46,125 nt of DNA from an uncultured Pseudomonadota bacterium (GCA_903825645.1 CAIKBL010000018.1:1-46125); one strand, 5' to 3'. Positions 9,556-18,572 are shown, numbered from the stretch's first letter. Notes: generated from the sequence alone by a model not told the origin. Numbers and translations are program-made.

Positions 9556-10050
9556 CTATTTATAGGCCGTCCCGCGGGGCGTCCCGTTCCCCGTGCAGAA
9601 GTTCCAACCCGCGCCGGCCAGATATCCTTCGTTAGGTCCGCAGTCACCATTGCCGATATTCGTAAAACCGGCGGGGTTGCCATATGTTTTTGTCAACTCA
9701 ACAGCACTGAACAAACTGAAACTACCGGAAAGATTGCGGATCCCAGCCACCACAGGGGTAGCCACGCTGGTGCCGCCCACGATGTACCAGTTGCCATTCT
9801 GAAGGACCCAGGCACCCGTCGCGGGATCGGCGACTGCGGCGACCTCCGGGGGTGCGCGATGCGCAAATCCAATACTGCTGCCAGCTTTGGATTGGAAGGC
9901 TGGAATAGGCGCAAAGACACTAGGTCCGCCGCCAGTTTGCTGCCAGGCAAGCTCTTGTTGGAAATTACCTGTGACTGGACCGCGACTCAGAGCCGTTCCG
10001 CCTACCGACACCACGTTGAGGGTGTCGGATAGCGAGCGGTGATTCTTGGC
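9556..10050 (-). pseudogene. C-terminal relic of a subtilisin/sedolisin-type serine peptidase
   Basis: The protein reads NVVSVGGTALSRG near its start and GGTSVATPVVAGI about 80 residues later. The latter is the catalytic-serine block of S8/S53 peptidases (GTSxAxP). The open frame begins only about 12 codons before the first motif, because a TGA lies just upstream. The catalytic acid and histidine regions of a full-length enzyme are therefore missing. A cysteine pair follows near the end (DCGPNEG, FCTGNG). I interpret it as a 5'-truncated, non-functional remnant. Confidence 0.6.
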
Positions 10051-10315
10051 GACCTTCCGAAATCAAAAATGGCTAGCCATTCTCAAAACGAACATTTGCG
10101 CCGAACTGGGGGACAGCGAACAGGCAATTTAGCGGGAAGGAGGTAGCGTTTTGACGAATCGATCATGATCAGTGAGCGACCTCATCACGCGCCGAGACGA
10201 CGTTGCCGGCATCCGTATCTTAGGATAGACGCGCGGCGGCTACCTTATTTGGGGTGCAGTATAGGGGGCGAAAAAATCCGCGGAGCGCGAACAGTGTTGG
10301 CTGCGCGGATGCAGT

Positions 10316-10344
10316 AGCGCTTTCCAGCAGCGCTGGAAAGCGCT
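10316..10344 (-). terminator. Strong hairpin directly downstream of amtB
   Basis: AGCGCTTTCCAGC (10316-10328) and its perfect reverse complement (10332-10344) form a 13-bp stem with a 3-base loop, 7 bp past the amtB stop. No clear U-run follows in the amtB direction, so it may act as a transcript-end stabiliser or as a terminator that does not need a long U tract. The rest of the gap 10051-10315 shows nothing. Confidence 0.5.
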
Positions 10345-10351
10345 TGACGTG

Positions 10352-11809
10352 CTACTCGATGCGCTCGCCGTGGATGGCAAGATCCAGGCCTTCACGCTCC
10401 TGATCTTCCGTTACACGGAGTCCGATCGTCATATCGATAACTTTCAGGATGATAAAGCTCATCACGAACCCGTAGACCAAGGTTGTCCCGATCCCGATTA
10501 ACTGTGTCATCACACTGCCGTCCAGGCCGCTGATCTCGTGACTGGCAAACACGCCTGTCAGCAAGGCGCCGACGATACCTCCGATACAATGCACACCGAA
10601 GGCATCCAGCGAGTCATCGTAGCCAAGCATCGATTTGAGGGACGTTGACGACAGGAAACAAATCACGCCAGCAACCGCACCGATGATGACCGCAGGTGTC
10701 GGGCCAACAAAGCCGGAAGCCGGGGTGATGGCAACCAGACCGGCAACGGCGCCAGAGGCGATCCCGAGCACACTGGGTTTACCCTTTACGAGCCACTCCA
10801 CAAACATCCAGGCAAGCGCTGCAGCGGCTGTCGCAATCTGCGTGGCAGCGAACGCCATCCCCGCACGGCCATCAGAAGCGACCGCCGAGCCGGCGTTGAA
10901 CCCGAACCAGCCTACCCACAGCAATGAGGCCCCGATGACCGTCAGAACCAAATTATGTGGCGGCATGGGCTCTTTGCCGTAGCCAACACGCTTGCCGAGC
11001 ACAAGGGCTGTTGCCAAGCCAGCGATACCCGCGTTGATGTGCACGACCGTACCACCGGCAAAGTCCAGAACGCCTTTCGCATTCAACCAGCCGCTACTTT
11101 CCCAGACCCAATGCGCGATAGGGCAATAAACGACCAGCAACCAGATCGACATGAACCAAAGCATGGCGGAGAACTTCATGCGCTCAGCAAAGGAACCGCA
11201 GATGAGCGCCGGCGTGATGATGGCGAACGTCAACTGATACATCGCATAGACGGTCTCAGGAATCGTGGTCGCAAGGTGCGATACGCTAAGCTTGCTGGTG
11301 TCATGCATGTAGACCATTCCCTGCATCATCAGTCGACTGAGTCCACCGAGATAGGGACTGCCCGGTGTAAAGGCCCAGCTGTAACCCACGATCCACCAAA
11401 GGATGGTGACCACACAGCAGATAGCGAAGCTCTGCATCAGGGTCGCGAGGATGTTTTTCTTCCGGACCATTCCGCCATAGAAGAGTGCGAGGCCAGGAAT
11501 AGTCATCATCAACACCAACGCCGTGGATGTCAGCATCCAGGCCGTGTCACCTGAATTAATCTTGTCGAAAGTGACTATAAACGGCTCAGTAGGTGCCGGA
11601 GGGGCTGCCGCTGCGGCCGGAGCAGCCGCAGCGGCGTTATCCGACGCTGCCGGAGCCGCTGCCGGAGCCGCTGCCGGAGCCGCTGCCGGAGCCGCAACCG
11701 TTGCCGCAGGGGGCGCCGAAGCATCATCGGCACGTGTGAATGCCGAGACGGTAAGAAGACCTGCGAACGTTAGGATCGCTACGCTCGCAAATCGGTTGGT
11801 TGGAATCAT
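10352..11809 (-). CDS. amtB: Ammonium transporter AmtB
   Basis: An Amt/MEP/Rh-family ammonium channel of 485 residues from ATG at 11809 (MIPTNRFASVAI), preceded by AAGGGGGT. The N-terminus is a signal peptide, then a roughly 50-residue Ala/Pro linker, then about 11 membrane helices starting at DTAWMLTSTALVLMMTIPGL. Family motifs are present: ALFYGGMVRKKN, the pore region DFAGGTVVHINAG with its histidine, and FNAGSA. The second pore histidine lies in DAFGVHCIGGIVGALLTG. The end, EDQEREGLDLAIHGE, matches the PII-responsive tail. A longer frame reaches 12112 but lacks homology. No glnK lies next to it, unlike the usual glnK-amtB pair. A sigma-54 promoter and an NtrC-type site lie upstream. Confidence 0.96.
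   Translation of the reverse strand: MIPTNRFASVAILTFAGLLTVSAFTRADDASAPPAATVAAPAAAPAAAPAAAPAASDNAAAAAPAAAAAPPAPTEPFIVTFDKINSGDTAWMLTSTALVLMMTIPGLALFYGGMVRKKNILATLMQSFAICCVVTILWWIVGYSWAFTPGSPYLGGLSRLMMQGMVYMHDTSKLSVSHLATTIPETVYAMYQLTFAIITPALICGSFAERMKFSAMLWFMSIWLLVVYCPIAHWVWESSGWLNAKGVLDFAGGTVVHINAGIAGLATALVLGKRVGYGKEPMPPHNLVLTVIGASLLWVGWFGFNAGSAVASDGRAGMAFAATQIATAAAALAWMFVEWLVKGKPSVLGIASGAVAGLVAITPASGFVGPTPAVIIGAVAGVICFLSSTSLKSMLGYDDSLDAFGVHCIGGIVGALLTGVFASHEISGLDGSVMTQLIGIGTTLVYGFVMSFIILKVIDMTIGLRVTEDQEREGLDLAIHGERIE
11649..11696. repeat. 12-bp tandem repeat encoding an Ala/Pro linker in amtB
   Basis: Four head-to-tail copies of a 12-mer (GCCGGAGCCGCT, the last ending GCA) lie inside amtB and encode repeated AAPA units between the signal peptide and the first channel helix. 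The copy number is likely to vary by slippage without breaking the frame. Confidence 0.85.
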
Positions 11810-11943
11810 TCGCACTGGATACCCCCTTAGGAAAGCCGGAAAAACGTTGACACATCTCATTGCGCTGAGCGGCTGACCTTCCCTGCGTACCTTGAGGCAG
11901 GGTCCTCGGTACGCAATGCCGCACAGCTTCTGTGAGAGGGGTT

Positions 11944-11959
11944 TGCATAACCCGTGCCA
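11944..11959 (-). promoter_or_regulatory. Sigma-54 promoter of amtB
   Basis: The reverse complement reads TGGCACGGGTTATGCA. It has the invariant GG and GC dinucleotides separated by 10 bases and differs from the TGGCAC-N5-TTGCW consensus at one position. It points towards amtB, whose start is 135 bp downstream. Sigma-54 control is the rule for ammonium transporters under nitrogen limitation. Confidence 0.75.
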
Positions 11960-12055
11960 GCACTCTTCCTCTCCGTGTGTGCCAACGGTGAGGCACATTC
12001 CGGACATCCCGGTCGATCTCGTCTGCCCCGACATCGCGCACTTAACGACAAGGCC

Positions 12056-12070
12056 GCACAAAAACGGTGC
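12056..12070. promoter_or_regulatory. NtrC-type enhancer site upstream of amtB
   Basis: GCAC-N7-GTGC (12056-12070, followed by A) matches the dyad of NtrC sites and lies about 100 bp upstream of the sigma-54 promoter, the expected enhancer position. The second base of the left half-site flank departs from the best consensus. Confidence 0.55.
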
Positions 12071-12229
12071 ATCGTCTCGCCGCGCAAATAGCCGCCGGAG
12101 GCGATCGCCCAACTCGCGACGCTTCTCCTATTTGGAAACTAAAACGAAGTGTTATTTGGGAAGACGCCGTTTTTCTCTAAAATCGCCGGCGCCCGGCCGG
12201 CACAGCGGACCCATCGGAGCGCCGCGGAT

Positions 12230-13705
12230 TTAGTCTCGGGTAAAACCGAAACGTGACGGTCGCCCCCAATCACACCGTCCCCTCAAGAAAGCGATCCAGC
12301 CAAGCATCGCCCCCAGATGTCGCAATAACTGGAAACTAAGGGGCTCTATGAGGGCGGCACCCAGGGCCCGGCCGAAGCGCGCGCCGTTTTGATTGCCGAC
12401 CCATCTGCCGTACAGGTAGACCGACCAGGCATGAAAGGCGAGATCCAACACCAGCTTACCGCTGACGATCCCGGCCACCGGAATCAAGACATCGAAGCGA
12501 CCGGTTGCCAGATAACCGAAAAGCAAAAAGAAGGCCGTCAGACCGTACAGCGGCTGTAAGGTATCGAAAGCCTTCACCGGCAGCATGAACAGGCCAAGGC
12601 AACCGTATCGCCTGTCTCCCACCATCGCACGATACCAATACTGGGTTTCCAGAAAACCGCCGAACCAACGTCGACGTTGCCGCAAGAACGCGGCGATAGT
12701 CCCGGGCGCTTCGGTACGCGCGCGCGCGTCGCCCAGAACCCGGAATCGCCAGTCTCGGCCGGAATCCACAGCGTAGCGACGCATCCGGTGGATCAACTCA
12801 TAGTCCTCGACCAGACATGCGGGATCGAACCCCCCCACCGCGAGGAGCGCATCGCGCCGAAACCCGGCGAAAGCCCCCGACACCAGTAACAAACTGTTTG
12901 CCTGCATCCAGGCATAACGTGCGAGGAAATTTCGAATATATTCATGCGTTTGAAACCATTCGAAAATTCGGCCACCCAGCGTGGATTCGCATACGGGGGT
13001 AATCACGCCGGTTGCCGCAACCAGGCCTGGCTCGTTGCCAAAAGCCCGACGAACGGCCGCGATCGCCCCAACGTCCAGCAGCGTATCCGCATCGACCGTA
13101 AGCACCACCTCCGTATCAAGCAATAAGATGGCCGCGTTAAGCGCCCGCGCCTTGCCGCCATGCGGAAGACGAAGCCAGAACAGCCCAGGAAACTGCGCGC
13201 TCGACGCGCTCAACTGACCCATCGCCGGTGCGACTAAGCCGTAACGCGCTGACAACAGCGTCGCGGACAGATCGCTCGACCCATCATCCGCAATCACAAT
13301 CCGATCGGGCGGCTCATGTTGGCTGCGCAATGCCGAAATCATCGCCGAGAGCACACGCGCCTCATTGTGCGCGGCGACAATAACGCCGACGCGGCACGGC
13401 TCCCCGGCAGGGCGGGCGCCACGGCTCTCCCGCAGCAGCGGCCAAGTCTGTCGGACCACGAACAACTGTAGACAGCTGTCGTACAGCACGTAGACGATGC
13501 CAACCGACCAGGCAAGTACGCCTCCACGCAGAAATCCGACTAACAGCAACAGCGTCCAAGCAAGAAAAATTCCCACGTGGATCAACGCGCTACGCAGTGG
13601 TGTCACCGGCGGCGAAAGCCGAGAAGATGCACGGGTGAGTGCCGAGGTAAACGAATCTGTCAATGCAGGGATCCCGAAGCGGCAGTACACGCGCCGCATG
13701 GGCAC
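12230..13705 (-). CDS. Membrane glycosyltransferase, family GT2
   Basis: A 491-residue processive-type GT2 enzyme of the IcaA/BcsA/NodC class. Two membrane segments lie near residues 40-85 (SALIHVGIFLAWTLLLLVG and the next hydrophobic stretch). They are followed by the GT-A domain: VGVIVAAHNEARV, IADDGSSD, the metal-binding TVDADT (DXD), LVEDYEL (catalytic base region) and the acceptor/product motif RQRRRW. Further membrane helices follow near residues 380-420 (LYGLTAFFLLFGYLA). Such enzymes polymerise or transfer sugars at the inner membrane. The polysaccharide cannot be deduced, as no partner genes are adjacent. It is divergent from the cytochrome b561 gene. Confidence 0.88.
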   Translation of the reverse strand: MPMRRVYCRFGIPALTDSFTSALTRASSRLSPPVTPLRSALIHVGIFLAWTLLLLVGFLRGGVLAWSVGIVYVLYDSCLQLFVVRQTWPLLRESRGARPAGEPCRVGVIVAAHNEARVLSAMISALRSQHEPPDRIVIADDGSSDLSATLLSARYGLVAPAMGQLSASSAQFPGLFWLRLPHGGKARALNAAILLLDTEVVLTVDADTLLDVGAIAAVRRAFGNEPGLVAATGVITPVCESTLGGRIFEWFQTHEYIRNFLARYAWMQANSLLLVSGAFAGFRRDALLAVGGFDPACLVEDYELIHRMRRYAVDSGRDWRFRVLGDARARTEAPGTIAAFLRQRRRWFGGFLETQYWYRAMVGDRRYGCLGLFMLPVKAFDTLQPLYGLTAFFLLFGYLATGRFDVLIPVAGIVSGKLVLDLAFHAWSVYLYGRWVGNQNGARFGRALGAALIEPLSFQLLRHLGAMLGWIAFLRGRCDWGRPSRFGFTRD

Positions 13706-13791
13706 TCTACAGGCTGGGCAGGCTTATTCACAATAATGAGCGGAGGCCCTAGGTATCTGCTGTCCAAGCGATACCGTATCATCTACCGACC

Positions 13792-14349
13792 ATGGTTATC
13801 GTCCGCTACACACGCATTGCCGTTGTTCTGCACTGGCTCATCGCCACGCTAATGATTGGTAACGTTACGCTCGGTCTCAGCGTCGACTTCCTTCCCGACC
13901 CTTGGATCAGATCCGTGATAGACACCCACAAGGCGACCGGCATCACCCTGCTCGGCCTCGTGCTGCTCCGTCTACTATGGCGCGCGACCCATTCGCCACC
14001 GCCATGGCCGGCTCGCTACGCAAACTGGGAGCGACGGGGTGCGGCCATCGCGCACGTGGGCATGTACGCCCTCATGTTAGCCCTGCCGGTCTCCGGTTGG
14101 CTGCATGATTCGGCTTGGAAAGATGCGGCAACCCATCCCATGCGCCTATTCGGTTTGGTGCCATGGCCACGGATCAGCGCAATCAGCAACCTCGAGCCGA
14201 CTCTAAAAGAAACGCTACACACGCTGTTCGGCGTTTGGCACCGGGACTTCGGTTATGTGCTCTATGCGATGGTCATGCTGCACGTAATGGCCGCACTCAA
14301 ACATCAATATCTGGATGGCGAGCCAGAGCTTCAGCGCATGTCTTTATAA
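13792..14349 (+). CDS. Cytochrome b561
   Basis: A 185-residue inner-membrane di-heme cytochrome b of the prokaryotic b561/CybB family, with four membrane helices. The helix starts are VRYTRIAVVLHWLIATLMIGN, then THKATGITLLGLVLL, AAIAHVGMYALMLALPVSGW and RDFGYVLYAMVMLHVMAAL. Candidate heme histidines are His in VLHWL, THK, IAHVG and MLHVMAALKH. It probably moves electrons between quinol and a periplasmic or superoxide-type acceptor. The function is inferred from family only. No clear ribosome site precedes ATG at 13792. Confidence 0.9.
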   Translation: MVIVRYTRIAVVLHWLIATLMIGNVTLGLSVDFLPDPWIRSVIDTHKATGITLLGLVLLRLLWRATHSPPPWPARYANWERRGAAIAHVGMYALMLALPVSGWLHDSAWKDAATHPMRLFGLVPWPRISAISNLEPTLKETLHTLFGVWHRDFGYVLYAMVMLHVMAALKHQYLDGEPELQRMSL

Positions 14350-14430
14350 TCTAAGACGCCTGTCTTCCTGTCGATCGCGACAGGGCTATTCGGGAACGGC
14401 AATCAGCAACCGCGACCGCAATGTACTGGC

Positions 14431-14798
14431 TTATGTCTCGGGGGGACTGCGCACCGGGGTCAGAAGAAAATGACCGTGGCAGAGCGCAATCGGTGACGCG
14501 CGATCCTCTTGCCAAAACTCACTGCGAACATTCGCGACTGCGCCTTCCTTGCCGGATGTATTTTAGATAGTCAAACGGCGCATCAGCCGTTTCGGGCAAT
14601 CGCTCGCAGGAGGTGTCGTAGAGAAGCGGCAGAATAGCGGTCATTTCAAGCATGGCGCGAACGGCAGAACGGTCATGATGAGATTTTATTCGACGTCCAC
14701 CTGCATTCCAATAAAACGCGCATACGGAATTCTGTTTAACAGCTCACCCAAATCACGCCCTTTCCCGGCGTCACCACCATAAACGTCGCGTTACTCAC
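14431..14798 (-). pseudogene. Decayed second PaaI-type thioesterase
   Basis: The remnant begins at a GTG overlapping the stop of the intact thioesterase (GTGA, 14798) and reads MSNATFMVVTPGKGRDLGE, then LLNRIPYARFIGMQVDVE, and then stops. Further along the strand, in other frames, come LYDTSCERLPETADAPFDYL and later EFWQEDRASPIA followed by CHGHFLLT. These match the body and end of a hotdog thioesterase, but the central HGG segment is missing. Internal deletions and frameshifts have therefore inactivated it. Paired PaaI-like genes are common, so this was probably the second gene of the pair. It occupies what otherwise looks like a 445-bp gap. Confidence 0.7.
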
Positions 14799-15121
14799 GG
14801 CGGTAGGCTATCAATTGTTTCCTGAAATGCCTGCGCACGCACAAATACGATCTCTCGGGTTCGCTTGATGCAGTCCGCGCGCACAAAAAGCGGCTGCCCC
14901 GGGCGTGCTGACGCCAAGTCATCGATGCGCATATCCAGTGTCGCGACGGCCTCCTCCCGATGATGGCGATCCTTGCGATAAGCCACCAGACCGGCGGCGT
15001 TATCCAGCAAAGCGGTCACGACGCCACCATGAATAACGCCCGTATCCGGATCGCCAACGAGGTGTTCGGCGTAGGGCATGGCCAGTTCCCAGCGCGAATC
15101 AGAAAGCCCGACTAAACGCAT
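14795..15121 (-). CDS. PaaI-family hotdog thioesterase
   Basis: A single-domain hotdog-fold acyl-CoA thioesterase. The signature GVIHGGVVTALLDNAAG (residues about 28-44) carries the HGG motif and the catalytic acidic residue on the central helix. ATG at 15121 gives 108 residues (MRLVGLSDSRWEL), but family members usually have a preceding helix. The same frame upstream encodes DIGSHLEQLPYAQALG, which fits that helix, yet contains no ATG, GTG or TTG before a stop. The true start may therefore be non-canonical, or the 5' end may be damaged. It is followed by a decayed paralogue. Confidence 0.8.
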   Translation of the reverse strand: MRLVGLSDSRWELAMPYAEHLVGDPDTGVIHGGVVTALLDNAAGLVAYRKDRHHREEAVATLDMRIDDLASARPGQPLFVRADCIKRTREIVFVRAQAFQETIDSLPP

Positions 15122-15550
15122 GCCCAGTGCCTGCGCGTAGGGCAGCTGCTCAAGGTGCGACCCAATATCGCGGCCATCATCTATCCGTATCTTGAAAACC
15201 CCTGTATCGAATCACCGAAATGGGCGTCACTCGACCGTATCGTCGCGGTTTAGATCTTGCACGATTAGTCTTCGACGACAACGACATATGGAGATTTCCT
15301 TGTGCGAGCAGTACCGATGGCGCCGACCACGCACCTCCAGCCGCCCAGCGAGCGCGCCATGGGCGTAGGTCCAGACTCGCATCTGGTCGTCCTTAGCAAG
15401 CCTATTCCCTCGCCTCGGCGCGGCGTCTACACCTCGCCAAGGGCTTTCGAGTATAACGCGGGCCTTTCCATCGTTCCGGGCATTCCGCGCCATCGTCTAT
15501 ACTCCCTCTATCGTTTAACGCACGCGCAAACGCCTCGGAGATTGACAGAT

Positions 15551-17176
15551 ATGAACAGCAGCGAGGCCACGGCACCACCGAAGAAAGTGAAAGTGGATGC
15601 CGTGGTCATCGGAGCCGGCTTCGCGGGACTTTACGCGGCCTATAGATTGCGCGGCATGGGTCTTTCCCTACGCGCTTTCGAGCGTGGTCAGGACGTGGGT
15701 GGGACTTGGTACTGGAACCGCTACCCTGGCGCCAGTTCGGACTCCGAAAGCTGGGTTTACGCCTATACATTTTCTCCAGAACTCGAGCAGGAGTGGGAGT
15801 GGAGCTGTCGGTTTCCAGGCCAAGCGGAGATACTCCGCTATCTGCAGCATGTCGCTACGCGTTTTGACCTGAGAAGGAGCTTTGATTTTGGCACGCGCGT
15901 GACCCGCGCCATTTATGACGACGCCTCGCAGCGCTGGCGGATACAGACCGATCAGGGCGAAGAAGTCGAATGCCGTCACCTCATCACGGCCGTGGGGTGC
16001 CTCTCCGCGGCTCAAGTACCCACCCTGGCGGGGCTAGAAGATTTTAACGGCCGCTGGTTTCATACCGGCGAGTGGCCCCATGAGGGTGTCGACTTCAGCG
16101 GGATGCGCGTAGGGATCATCGGCACGGGTTCTTCCGGCATCCAGTCAATACCAGTCATCGCCCGTGAGGCGGCACATGTCACGGTCTTTCAGCGTACCCC
16201 AAACTTCAGCGTGCCCGCCCGAAATGCACCGATTTCGGCGGCGCATCGCGCCACTTTGAAGAAGAAAATAATGGAAATTCGGGAAACCTGCCGTTGGTCG
16301 ACGATCGGTCAACCTTATGACTGGCGCGATGTCGATGCGCTTTCCGAAGATCCGACGGCACTTCGTCGGCAATTTGAAGCTGATTGGAAAAAAGGTGGGT
16401 TCGAATGGATGTTCGGCAGCTATCGTGATTTGATGGTTGACCCCAAAGCAAACACGCTGGCCGCGGATTTCGTGCGCGAAAAAATCACCGAGATCGTCAA
16501 AGATCCGGACACAGCCCGTAAACTCACGCCGCAGGGATACCCGATTGGAACTAAACGTCTCCCCTTGGACATGGGATATTTCGAGACCTTTAACCGGGAT
16601 AATGTGACGCTGGTCGACTTGCGGGAAACCCCCATCGACACCATCGTGGCCAACGGCATCCGCACAAGCGAGCGAACGTATCCCTTGGACGCCATAGTGT
16701 TCGCCACGGGCTTTGATGCCCTCACGGGTCCCCTCACACGCCTAAACATCTACGGTCGGGACGGCGAGCCACTGGCCGCAAAGTGGTCAACTGGCCCGCA
16801 GACTTATCTTGGGATTTGCACGCATGGCTTCCCCAATCTATTCATGATCACGGGCCCCGGGAGCCCGTCCGTGCTAGGCAACATGCCCACCTCAATCGAA
16901 CAACACGTGGATTGGATCTGTGACTTGCTCGGTCATCTGGAAGCAACCGGTGCAAGCCTGGTAGAGCCTACCCCTGAAGCAGAGCTTGTTTGGGGTGCAC
17001 ACGTGAAGGCGTTGGCGGACGCGACTCTTTTCCCACAGACTGACTCCTGGTACATGGGGGCCAATATCCCCGGGAAACCGCGTGTCTTTCTGCCCTACAT
17101 CGGTGGTTTCGGAGCTTACCGCAAGGTCTGCGATGATATTGCAGAGAACAACTACGAGGGGTTCCGAATCGAATAG
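15551..17176 (+). CDS. Flavin-binding monooxygenase, Baeyer-Villiger type
   Basis: A 541-residue FAD/NADPH monooxygenase of the cyclohexanone/phenylacetone monooxygenase group, which inserts oxygen next to a ketone to form esters or lactones. The N-terminal FAD Rossmann motif GAGFAGLYAAYRL is followed by VGGTWYWNRYPGA. The type I BVMO fingerprint is seen in FNGRWFHTGEWP (FxGxxxHxxxWP), and the NADPH Rossmann motif is GTGSSG. ATG at 15551 (MNSSEATAPPKKV) is preferred over an in-frame start at 15302, which would add 83 residues without homology. The substrate cannot be inferred. Such enzymes are not expected in a strict lithotroph. Confidence 0.92.
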   Translation: MNSSEATAPPKKVKVDAVVIGAGFAGLYAAYRLRGMGLSLRAFERGQDVGGTWYWNRYPGASSDSESWVYAYTFSPELEQEWEWSCRFPGQAEILRYLQHVATRFDLRRSFDFGTRVTRAIYDDASQRWRIQTDQGEEVECRHLITAVGCLSAAQVPTLAGLEDFNGRWFHTGEWPHEGVDFSGMRVGIIGTGSSGIQSIPVIAREAAHVTVFQRTPNFSVPARNAPISAAHRATLKKKIMEIRETCRWSTIGQPYDWRDVDALSEDPTALRRQFEADWKKGGFEWMFGSYRDLMVDPKANTLAADFVREKITEIVKDPDTARKLTPQGYPIGTKRLPLDMGYFETFNRDNVTLVDLRETPIDTIVANGIRTSERTYPLDAIVFATGFDALTGPLTRLNIYGRDGEPLAAKWSTGPQTYLGICTHGFPNLFMITGPGSPSVLGNMPTSIEQHVDWICDLLGHLEATGASLVEPTPEAELVWGAHVKALADATLFPQTDSWYMGANIPGKPRVFLPYIGGFGAYRKVCDDIAENNYEGFRIE

Positions 17177-17201
17177 CGCCCTGCGCCCAAAAATAGCGTC
17201 A

Positions 17202-17236
17202 GGCAGTTGCCGCGGCTCAGAAGGGCGGCAACCGCC
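17202..17236 (+). terminator. Hairpin downstream of the BVMO gene
   Basis: GGCAGTTGCCGC (17202-17213) and GCGGCAACCGCC (17225-17236) can pair as a 12-bp stem with one mismatch and an 11-base loop, 25 bp past the BVMO stop. No U-run follows, so a terminator role is tentative. The remaining bases to 17433 show nothing. Confidence 0.3.
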
Positions 17237-17433
17237 ACCGCGCCACAGAATCATCGCGCGAAAGGCGAGCTTCGCGCATGAATTTTTAAATACCCTGAGT
17301 GTGACCTTATCTCACACTGTCACACCCCATTTCCGCGATGTTTTTTTTACCGCGAGCAGTCGGTCCGACCTTCCTCTTCGAGAACATGGACCTGCGGCCG
17401 GGTCTGCGGCGGCGTCTGCCGCGGTCCCACCCG

Positions 17434-17817
17434 CTAACTCGCTGCCTCCGTCGCACCACCTGCATCTACCCAGTCTTTGATCGATCCGAGGTTATATACC
17501 TTCGTGTAACCGAGATCCTGCAGCAACTTGCCACCTAGGGCGGCCCGCCCGCCTGAGGCACAGTAGACCAGCACGGTCTTGTCCTTGGCAAACCGTTGGT
17601 TCCAGGTCGGCAGTTCAGGATCGGCCCGAAACTCAAGCAGCCCCCGGGACACATTGAGGGCTCCCGTTATTTTCCCGGTTTTTTCTACTTCCGGTGCGTC
17701 CCGCACATCTAAAACCAAGGTCTCTCCTTCCGCCATTAACTTCATCGCGTCAGCGGGCGTTACGCGCGGCACGCAATCATTTGCGACCGCTAACATTGCT
17801 TTGACAGTCGTGGTCAT
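17434..17817 (-). CDS. Single-domain rhodanese (sulfurtransferase)
   Basis: A 127-residue rhodanese-homology protein, cytosolic with no signal peptide. The substrate/active-site loop is CASGGRA (CxxGxR), with the catalytic cysteine near residue 86. VLDVRDAPEVEKTG marks the first half of the fold, and WVDAGG closes it. Such proteins carry persulfide sulfur between donors and acceptors. It is transcribed divergently from an ArsR-type regulator that precedes the sox genes, with a short AT-rich region between them, so it probably handles cytoplasmic sulfane sulfur under the same control. Confidence 0.92.
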   Translation of the reverse strand: MTTTVKAMLAVANDCVPRVTPADAMKLMAEGETLVLDVRDAPEVEKTGKITGALNVSRGLLEFRADPELPTWNQRFAKDKTVLVYCASGGRAALGGKLLQDLGYTKVYNLGSIKDWVDAGGATEAAS

Positions 17818-17895
17818 GTTTTAACCTCCTTTGTTTGTGTCCTATCTATCGTCGCCACAGACCCACCAATTGTTGAAAATTTGGCGGAGAATTAG

Positions 17896-18252
17896 TTGAT
17901 TGGCATATCCGAATATACTAATGTACTCATTATGAGGAAAAATTCTAACCAAACGTTATTGTTCGCGCTAGAGGCCAAGGCAGAGGAAGCCTCACGGCTG
18001 CTCATGTCTATGGGAAACACGAAACGACTTCTCGTGCTGTGTAATCTTGTTGATGGAAAAAAATCGGTGGGCCAGTTGGCGGAGATAGTCGGTCTATCGC
18101 AGCCAGCGTTATCTCAACACCTCGGCAAGATGCGAAACCTCGGTCTCATTTCGCCCCGACGCGACGGCCAAACAATTTATTACCAATTGGCGAGCCGCGA
18201 AGCGCGCAGCGTTTTGAAAACGCTATATCGGCTCTACTGTACCCCGGCATGA
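17896..18252 (+). CDS. ArsR-family regulator, probable persulfide sensor
   Basis: A winged-helix repressor of the ArsR/SmtB family. The recognition region reads VGQLAEIVGLSQPALSQHLGKMR (helix-turn-helix), followed by the wing SPRRDGQTIYYQL. Two cysteines sit at the positions used by BigR/SqrR/YgaV: VLCNL before the DNA-binding helices and LYC at the C-terminus. There a reactive sulfur species makes a di/tetrasulfide bond and releases DNA. No metal-site motif is evident. TTG at 17896 has GGAGA about 8 bases upstream. ATG at 17932 (MRKNSNQ) is the alternative, without a clear ribosome site. The gene lies between the divergent rhodanese and soxC and probably controls both, by inference. Confidence 0.88.
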   Translation: MIGISEYTNVLIMRKNSNQTLLFALEAKAEEASRLLMSMGNTKRLLVLCNLVDGKKSVGQLAEIVGLSQPALSQHLGKMRNLGLISPRRDGQTIYYQLASREARSVLKTLYRLYCTPA

Positions 18253-18572
18253 ACTATTTGTTGATGAGGGCGCTGCGTTTTGACCTGCCGTGGACAGGTG
18301 GCGACCTATCGATAGTAGACGCCGCCAATCGAAAATCGGCTCTCCGTCCGGGATGGTTGATGGGCAGTGCACGTAGATTCGGTAGCGCCAACTCATGGTC
18401 TCCAAGGAAGATTCCTTGTCTGCGTCACTCCTGGGTCAAGGATAGACGCAGCAAGACAATAAAAAGCAACAGCGGTGCGATGTCATCACTGCATCTAGCC
18501 TCTATCAATTTCACAAAGGCCCGTGGGCACTGCGGTGGATCCTACTCCACTGACTAGATCCGGAGTCGTTCA
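18253..18572. other. Intergenic region between arsR and soxC
   Basis: This 320-bp region is the likely sox promoter region. An open frame of 102 codons (18249-18557) overlaps the arsR stop as ATGA, but its sequence has no domain or normal composition and is not called. I could not pick out a clear operator dyad. Confidence 0.35.

Noticed and set aside
10955-11554. 199-codon plus-strand frame inside amtB
   Set aside because: Antisense shadow of the channel gene.
18249-18557. 102-codon gene overlapping the arsR stop (ATGA)
   Set aside because: The sequence has no domain, odd composition and lies in the expected sox promoter region.
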